Below are positions 6,313 to 10,085 of a stretch of 10,085 bases of DNA, one piece after another. Below the pieces are notes generated by a model. That model had not been told where the DNA came from and ran no database searches. It saw only the letters and a list, made by a program, of their open reading frames with translations. Position 1 is the stretch's first letter; the number at the start of each line of letters is the position of its first letter. The translations under genes were made by a program, and so were the position numbers. This DNA comes from QQUD01 sp039029915 (lineage in GTDB: Bacteria > Chloroflexota > Anaerolineae > Promineifilales > Promineifilaceae), in NCBI GenBank assembly GCA_039029915.1, contig JBCCFD010000287.1:1-10085 (forward strand), given 5' to 3'.

Positions 6313-7815
6313 TTACGTCCATTGAAAAGACGGACTAGCTAGCATCAGGGCAGCAGCGTCTTTGAGCTTAGGATTGTTGAGATCAAATGCCGTATCGTCT
6401 CCTAAATAAGCATTAAAAAGTGATTCTTCATCTGGGGTGAGGGAACGGCCGTACATCAGTTCAGAAAAAATGGTTAAAAGCTGTACACTGGTTTCAATAG
6501 GGGCGGCGTTATTAAGCTTTTCAAGCGGCACGCTACTATTGGCCATTTCGTTATGTAAAATTACAAGGGCTAAATTCCAGCGCGGCAGTAAATTCGATGC
6601 CCATGCGACAGAGACATCGGGGTATCCATTAGGCGGTGGCCAATGGAAAGGAACCTGTCCCAACCGCTGGAACCATTGCCCTAGCTCTCGGCCACGCCCA
6701 AGGCGAATGTTGATTTGCAGTGCTCGAGCGACAGAGACCATGTAGGTAAACGGCCGTTTAAGCTTGGGGGGCGCGGTGGCAAACTCTTGGCTTAAAAAGA
6801 TGACGCGAAGCATCGCTTTAATGTCGCCATCTGTTTCCGTGAAGGTTTGAGCCACTCGGTTGATTAAGGATTCTGGTGGTTCATCAGCCACAAAGCGGCG
6901 CACCAGCTTCATGGCGATAAAGTTGGCCGTAGCCGGATGCGTCAGCAGCAGCTCAAGGAGCTGGCTAAGCTCTTCTTCTCCCTGCCCCGCTGGAAACTGC
7001 TGGCCCAGCACTATTTTTTCGCCAGCGTCATGCAAATCTGGTTCGAAAATAGTGACTCCTGTGTCCCGACCCCGTTTACCAACCGTCCAGCCTGTTAAAA
7101 CTCGGGCCGCTTCTTGAACATCCTTCTGAGTGTAGCCACTGTTGACACCCATCGTATGGAGTTCAAGCAGTTCGCGAGCGTAGTTTTCGTTGGGAGCGGA
7201 TTTTTCATTGTGTACGTTGTCAAGATAGTAGAGCATCGCTGGGCTTTTGGCTGAAGCGTAAAGCAGGTCTCGGAAGCTGGTCAGGGCATACGGCCGTATT
7301 GCTTCTCGGTCATCCAGAATTTTGAGCATCGGCATAAACTGCACTTTGCGAACATAGATGTTGAAATGATCTGACCAAAATTCGACCATTGCTTCGTAAA
7401 GCTGGCGTTTTGAGTGAACGGCTCGCAGGAAAGTGCCGCCGATGAGGTCAAACAGCGCATCTTGCTCTTCGACTTCCACCAGCTGGTTGGGGTCCATATG
7501 GTAGACAGATAGCCCTCGAATCATGAGGTCAACGGCCGTATCGTCAATCGCCTGAGGATTAAGCTGCTCTTCAAGATAGCTCGATAGCCCCATTTGCCGG
7601 ACGCGATTCAGTTCGCCCGGACGAGGTCCGTAGCCAGCCCGATTCAACATCCGCAGGGCAGTATCAGTGGATCCTGTTACTGATTCCTGCGGGACTATCT
7701 CCTCTGGAAAGGATTGGCGATTGAGTTCGTGGCCTACTGTGCTACAAGCGGCGGCCGTGGCCGAAACGGCCGTTATGCTACCTAATCTTAAAAAATCTCG
7801 TCTTGATAAAGCCAT
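6313..7815 (-). CDS. DUF1800 family protein, Tat-type (possibly lipoprotein) export signal
   Basis: The start chosen is ATG 7815, giving 500 residues beginning MALSRRDFLRLG. Minus-strand AGGA (7824-7827) sits 8 nt upstream, and the twin-arginine leader then lies at the N-terminus. An upstream in-frame ATG at 7887 only adds 24 residues with no signal-like features. The leader runs through SATAAAC, where Cys24 could be lipidated. DUF1800 blocks are clear: LNRAGYGPRPGE near 57-68, FWSDHFNIY (146-154), NENYARELLELHTMG (209-223), VLTGWTV (239-245), FEPDLHDAGEK (257-267), PPPNGYPD (393-400) and a C-terminal LASPSFQ. The family's biochemical role is not established. The repeated partner is DUF1501, encoded next on the same strand, and both are exported, so a shared envelope or surface function is inferred. 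Five ACGGCCGT palindromes fall inside this gene. Confidence 0.92.
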   Translation of the reverse strand: MALSRRDFLRLGSITAVSATAAACSTVGHELNRQSFPEEIVPQESVTGSTDTALRMLNRAGYGPRPGELNRVRQMGLSSYLEEQLNPQAIDDTAVDLMIRGLSVYHMDPNQLVEVEEQDALFDLIGGTFLRAVHSKRQLYEAMVEFWSDHFNIYVRKVQFMPMLKILDDREAIRPYALTSFRDLLYASAKSPAMLYYLDNVHNEKSAPNENYARELLELHTMGVNSGYTQKDVQEAARVLTGWTVGKRGRDTGVTIFEPDLHDAGEKIVLGQQFPAGQGEEELSQLLELLLTHPATANFIAMKLVRRFVADEPPESLINRVAQTFTETDGDIKAMLRVIFLSQEFATAPPKLKRPFTYMVSVARALQINIRLGRGRELGQWFQRLGQVPFHWPPPNGYPDVSVAWASNLLPRWNLALVILHNEMANSSVPLEKLNNAAPIETSVQLLTIFSELMYGRSLTPDEESLFNAYLGDDTAFDLNNPKLKDAAALMLASPSFQWT

Positions 7816-7823
7816 ATTGAACA

Positions 7824-7827
7824 TCCT
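7824..7827 (-). promoter_or_regulatory. ribosome binding site fixing the DUF1800 start
   Basis: AGGA on the minus strand lies 8 nt before ATG 7815. It overlaps the alternative ATG at 7824, so that codon cannot use it. This supports the start immediately before the SRRDFL twin-arginine motif. Confidence 0.6.
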
Positions 7828-7931
7828 AATCTGGTTATAAGTTGCAAGTGGCGGAGCGGCATGTTGGCAGGGTGCAGGTAGCCTCAATAAACCTTCCCAA
7901 TAACCAATAACAAATACACCAATCCCCTAAA

Positions 7932-8447
7932 TCACCCAACCCCCACGCTCTGCTCCTGAACAATCACAATCGGGACGCTTTTGCTTCGTAGGGATGAAAA
8001 GGCTGCCCCGACCAGCATGATGCCGATAATGGGGGCAAAGACAAACCAACCCACCAGCGGGAACAAGCAGGCAAATTCAAACACCACTGCACCGCGAACG
8101 AGGTTAGTGAGTTCTGAGGTAGGGGATGTCAGCGGCTTTAGCCGATTACCTAACATCCGCGCTAAACCGGCTGCTCCAATGGTGCCCAGCGCCATCCAAA
8201 CCCCACCTGCTAAAAATGCAGAGCCGCGAAGCACACCAGAGCCGGTGTTTGAGGCAACGGCAATCCAAAGCGCAAAAGCGGCCGTGATGGGCACGCCAAC
8301 AAATAAATTTCGGCCCGGCTTTTCCGAAATTCGAGTTTCGATCCGCTGCGTTAAATTGGGCATGAGTAAATTTAGCCCAACGAGCAATCCTGGTAAGCTT
8401 AAAAGCATTCCAATAACAATAAAGGTGACGGTATAAACATCAGCCAT
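7932..8447 (-). CDS. four-TM membrane protein of unknown function
   Basis: This 171-residue protein begins at ATG 8447, which has a full GGAGG (8456-8460) with an 8-nt spacer. A further-upstream TTG at 8462 precedes that site and is unlikely. Hydrophobic segments lie at about residues 5-28, 46-64, 70-95 and 115-150; the last may be two short helices, giving four or five membrane passes. A polar loop with KPLTSPTSELTN separates the third and fourth. I recognise no family and see no catalytic motif. It is transcribed in the same direction as the DUF1800 gene, 116 nt upstream of it, so it may share a transcript, but nothing in the sequence ties it functionally to that pair. It could equally be an independent small integral membrane protein. 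Confidence 0.78.
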   Translation of the reverse strand: MADVYTVTFIVIGMLLSLPGLLVGLNLLMPNLTQRIETRISEKPGRNLFVGVPITAAFALWIAVASNTGSGVLRGSAFLAGGVWMALGTIGAAGLARMLGNRLKPLTSPTSELTNLVRGAVVFEFACLFPLVGWFVFAPIIGIMLVGAAFSSLRSKSVPIVIVQEQSVGVG

Positions 8448-8455
8448 GAGGTTAA

Positions 8456-8460
8456 CCTCC
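8456..8460 (-). promoter_or_regulatory. consensus Shine-Dalgarno fixing the membrane-protein start
   Basis: GGAGG on the minus strand stands 8 nt before ATG 8447. It rules against the longer frame starting at TTG 8462, which lies upstream of this site. Confidence 0.75.
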
Positions 8461-8468
8461 AAGGTGAG

Positions 8469-8504
8469 CGGTAAAACATTCTGTTAGACCTAAATGCTTT
8501 ACCG
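8469..8504. promoter_or_regulatory. 12-bp imperfect inverted repeat in the divergent intergenic region
   Basis: CGGTAAAACATT (8469-8480) and AATGCTTTACCG (8493-8504) are reverse complements apart from one position, around a 12-nt centre. The element lies just upstream of the membrane-protein ribosome site on the minus strand and about 98 nt before the aminotransferase ATG on the plus strand. It could be a dimeric operator shared by the divergent genes, or a hairpin in the leader of the membrane-protein mRNA. No regulator is encoded nearby. Confidence 0.4.
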
Positions 8505-8544
8505 AAGCCATTACTGACCAAGATACCGACTAAAATCCCAAAAG

Positions 8545-8575
8545 TTGCAATGAAATTGTAAGTAGTTTGTAAAAT
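8545..8575 (+). promoter_or_regulatory. weak promoter candidate for the aminotransferase
   Basis: TTGCAA (8545-8550) resembles a -35 element. TAAAAT (8570-8575) matches 5 of 6 of the -10 consensus at a wide 19-nt spacing; TGTAAA (8568-8573) gives 17 nt but a weaker match. Transcription would begin near 8582, just before the ribosome site, which agrees with ATG 8602 as start and disfavours the GTG at 8581. Confidence 0.3.
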
Positions 8576-8601
8576 GCTTAGTGACAGGGGAAAATTCCAA
8601 T

Positions 8602-9864
8602 ATGAGTAATCAAAAACAAATTCCTGGATTTAGAATCGTTCCCAAGACGGGTGTTATCTACGTGATGTACAAAGCTCGGGAGATGGGGTACCAAGCTGGC
8701 CATCCTGAGTGGGCCAATTTAGGGCAAGGTGCCCCAGAAACCGGTGATTTGCCAGGCGCACCACCTAGAATTGAAACTGTTACCATTAATCCGGCTCAGC
8801 ATGAATATGGCCCCATCACAGGCGAAAATGAACTGCGGCAGCGTGTTGCCGACATGTACAATGCACTTTATCGCAAGGGAAAACGTTCCCAATACACCTA
8901 TGAAAATGTGAGCATCTCTGGTGGCGGACGGGTGGCCTTAACCCGCATCGCTGCGGCTATGGGCAATATCAACATGGGGCATTTTTTGCCTGACTACACG
9001 GCCTATGAAGAGCTTTTAAGTGTGTTTAAAGCGTTTATTCCCATTCCCATTTTGCTCGACCCAGATTTGCGTTACCAAGCACCAACGGATCATTTGAAAA
9101 AGGAGATATTAGGACGAGGTCTACGGGCTTTACTAATCAGCAATCCATGTAATCCCACTGGACAACTCGTCGAAGGTGACAAACTGCAACAGTGGGTGCA
9201 GATGGCTTCAAACTATCAATTTTCTCTCGTTTTGGATGAGTTTTATTCCCACTACATTTACACGGGTGATGCCGACTCAGAAACGCCAGCGATGGTGTCT
9301 GCCGCTCAGTACATCGAAGATGTGAATAATGCGCCTGTTATTTTGATTGATGGCTTAACAAAAAATTGGCGCTACCCCGGTTGGCGGCTCAGTTGGACGC
9401 TCGGTCCAAAAGATGTGATTGACGCCATTGCTTCGGCTGGCTCATTTTTAGATGGGGGTGCCAATCATCCGCTACAGGGAGAGGCACTTTCTCTGCTAAA
9501 TGCGGAAATGGTGAAAAAGCAGGCCTTAGCAACCCAAACCCATTTCCGCAAAAAGCGGGATTATGTGGTTGATCGGGTGCGCGAGATGGGTGTTTTGATT
9601 GAAGCAGAGCCCGGCGGCACGTTTTATGTGTGGGCAAATCTCTCTCAATTACCTGAGCCAATCAATGACGGGCTAACCTTTTTCCAAGAGGGGCTGAAGG
9701 AGCAGGTCATTACGGTGCCTGGGGCATTTTTTGATGTAAACCCTGAAAGACGGCGTTCCTATCGACGATATCACAACTATTGTCGCATTAGCTTTGGGCC
9801 TGAAATGTCTCAACTTGAGCGGGGCTTGGATGCCATTGAGCGAGTTATTGCTAAGCATCGGTAA
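8602..9864 (+). CDS. class I/II PLP-dependent aminotransferase
   Basis: ATG 8602 gives 420 residues; GGGGA (8587-8591) lies 10 nt upstream. An in-frame GTG at 8581 has no ribosome site. The protein is a fold-type I transaminase that moves an amino group between an amino acid and a 2-oxo acid in the cytosol. Visible landmarks are a phosphate-binding SGGGR near 106-110, PDYTAYEE (130-137), NPCNPTGQ (181-188; Asn184 contacts the PLP ring), LVLDEFYSHY (Asp212 pairs with the pyridine nitrogen), LTKNWRYPGWRLSW (Lys254 forms the Schiff base, Arg262 binds phosphate) and YCRISFG (Arg395 binds the substrate carboxylate). It is complete and should be active. Substrate preference cannot be read from these motifs; aspartate-, aromatic- and alanine-type enzymes share them. 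It stands alone, divergent from the membrane-protein gene and followed by a hairpin repeat. Confidence 0.93.
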   Translation: MSNQKQIPGFRIVPKTGVIYVMYKAREMGYQAGHPEWANLGQGAPETGDLPGAPPRIETVTINPAQHEYGPITGENELRQRVADMYNALYRKGKRSQYTYENVSISGGGRVALTRIAAAMGNINMGHFLPDYTAYEELLSVFKAFIPIPILLDPDLRYQAPTDHLKKEILGRGLRALLISNPCNPTGQLVEGDKLQQWVQMASNYQFSLVLDEFYSHYIYTGDADSETPAMVSAAQYIEDVNNAPVILIDGLTKNWRYPGWRLSWTLGPKDVIDAIASAGSFLDGGANHPLQGEALSLLNAEMVKKQALATQTHFRKKRDYVVDRVREMGVLIEAEPGGTFYVWANLSQLPEPINDGLTFFQEGLKEQVITVPGAFFDVNPERRRSYRRYHNYCRISFGPEMSQLERGLDAIERVIAKHR

Positions 9865-9866
9865 CC

Positions 9867-9948
9867 GCTTCGGAACCTCGAGGAAACGAAGTGTATAGTC
9901 GCCGTTTTATTCTAAGCAGGAACTTCGTTTCACATAAGTGTTCCGAAG
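9867..9948 (+). repeat. hairpin repeat, copy 1, also a terminator candidate
   Basis: The 67-bp unit 9867-9933 recurs at 9979-10045 with 62 of 67 identical bases. It contains a perfect 10-bp inverted repeat, GAAACGAAGT (9883-9892) with ACTTCGTTTC (9922-9931), around a 29-nt loop. In this copy a second, outer stem CTTCGGAAC (9868-9876) pairs with GTTCCGAAG (9940-9948), followed by TTTCTAATTT. It starts 3 nt after the aminotransferase stop, so the nested hairpin could end that transcript. Confidence 0.7.
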
Positions 9949-9978
9949 TTTCTAATTTGAAAACCCTGTTAGATAAAA

Positions 9979-10045
9979 GCTTTGGAACCTCGAGGAAACG
10001 AAGTGTATAGCCGTCGTTTTATACTAAGCAGAAACTTCGTTTCAC
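9979..10045 (+). repeat. hairpin repeat, copy 2
   Basis: This second copy lies 112 bp downstream of the first in the same orientation. The inner 10-bp stem (9995-10004 with 10034-10043) and the 29-nt loop length are conserved, with the five differences all outside the inner stem arms. The outer stem is lost: CTTTGGAAC (9980-9988) has no matching right arm, and the sequence diverges from copy 1 soon after the unit ends. Confidence 0.7.
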
Positions 10046-10084
10046 TTAAACCTGGCCAAAGAGATCAAGCTGGTGGGCAATATA
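10046..10084 (-). CDS. possible C-terminal end of a convergent gene (3' partial, tentative)
   Basis: Reading the minus strand from the right edge, one frame encodes YIAHQLDLFGQV and then TAA at 10048-10046. The composition is protein-like, and the stop falls 1 nt after the second hairpin repeat, which would place both repeats between convergent genes. Twelve codons are too few to prove coding, and no family can be assigned. Confidence 0.22.
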   Translation of the reverse strand, partial: YIAHQLDLFGQV

Positions 10085-10085
10085 A

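Larger units (their letters stand above)
33..7773. repeat. dispersed iterated palindrome ACGGCCGT, 15 exact copies
   Basis: Exact copies begin at 33, 132, 440, 1054, 1855, 3712, 3869, 5240, 5721, 5956, 6445, 6750, 7290, 7532 and 7766. Three one-base variants (GCGGCCGT or its complement) begin at 5998, 7751 and 8278. All 15 exact copies touch coding sequence, although roughly a fifth of the window is non-coding. Chance expectation for one 8-mer in this length is about 0.15. The span given covers the set and is not a continuous element. Confidence 0.9.

Noticed and set aside
6437..7117. Two plus-strand frames (102 and 85 codons) inside the DUF1800 gene
   Set aside because: Both are antisense to conserved DUF1800 motifs, with Ser/Arg/Cys-rich low-information translations.
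7816..7887. Longer DUF1800 start at ATG 7887
   Set aside because: The added 24 residues have no signal features and would bury the twin-arginine motif. ATG 7815 has a well-spaced AGGA.
7981..8436. 151-codon plus-strand open frame opposite the membrane protein
   Set aside because: It is antisense to a gene with a consensus ribosome site and coherent membrane segments. Its own translation has no recognisable domain and has the composition of a mirror frame.
9867..10045. CRISPR array
   Set aside because: There are only two units, each 67 bp with an internal stem-loop, 45 bp apart, and no cas genes. The unit is too long for a CRISPR repeat.

Overview
The window is a moderate-GC bacterial chromosome segment with eight convincing protein genes (one cut by the left edge), one probable small membrane peptide, and no rRNA, tRNA, CRISPR array or intact transposon. 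A LysM/YkuD wall enzyme, a seven-TM sensor kinase with a stand-alone receiver, a Tat-type DUF1800/DUF1501 pair, GTG/TTG starts and a very frequent 8-bp palindrome together suggest an environmental filamentous-type bacterium, possibly Chloroflexota (Anaerolineae-like). The lineage is an inference from gene style and no marker gene is present.

Layout. Plus strand, 2-1930: the 3' part of an L,D-transpeptidase-like secreted protein (putative peptidoglycan-binding repeat, LysM, YkuD), then a 31-residue single-TM peptide that overlaps the start of an HD-domain phosphohydrolase. After a 366-bp AT-rich gap come a seven-TM/PAS hybrid histidine sensor (2297-4138) and a single-domain response regulator (4139-4507) whose start abuts the kinase stop. 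A long imperfect hairpin with an A/T tract (4516-4595) lies between these genes and the oppositely oriented cluster.

Minus strand, 8447-4722, read right to left: a four-TM protein of unknown function, a DUF1800 protein with a Tat/lipoprotein-type leader, an 81-bp MITE-like nested palindrome, and a Tat-exported DUF1501 protein. The DUF1800/DUF1501 pair is a recurrent secreted pair; the membrane protein may be its co-transcribed partner.

Plus strand, 8602-9864: a complete class I/II PLP aminotransferase, divergent from the minus-strand cluster across a 154-bp region that carries a 12-bp imperfect inverted repeat and a weak promoter candidate. Two copies of a 67-bp hairpin repeat follow it, and the right edge may hold the last codons of a convergent minus-strand gene.

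The most striking signal does not belong to any one gene. The palindrome ACGGCCGT occurs 15 times in 10 kb (about 0.15 expected by chance), always inside coding sequence and spread over all three codon phases. This points to a DNA-level signal comparable to cyanobacterial HIP1. I found no clearly novel multi-gene defence or metabolic system. The best leads are the iterated palindrome, the two hairpin repeat types, and the YkuD active site in which the usual Ser-His-Gly-Cys is Thr-Tyr-Gly-Cys.
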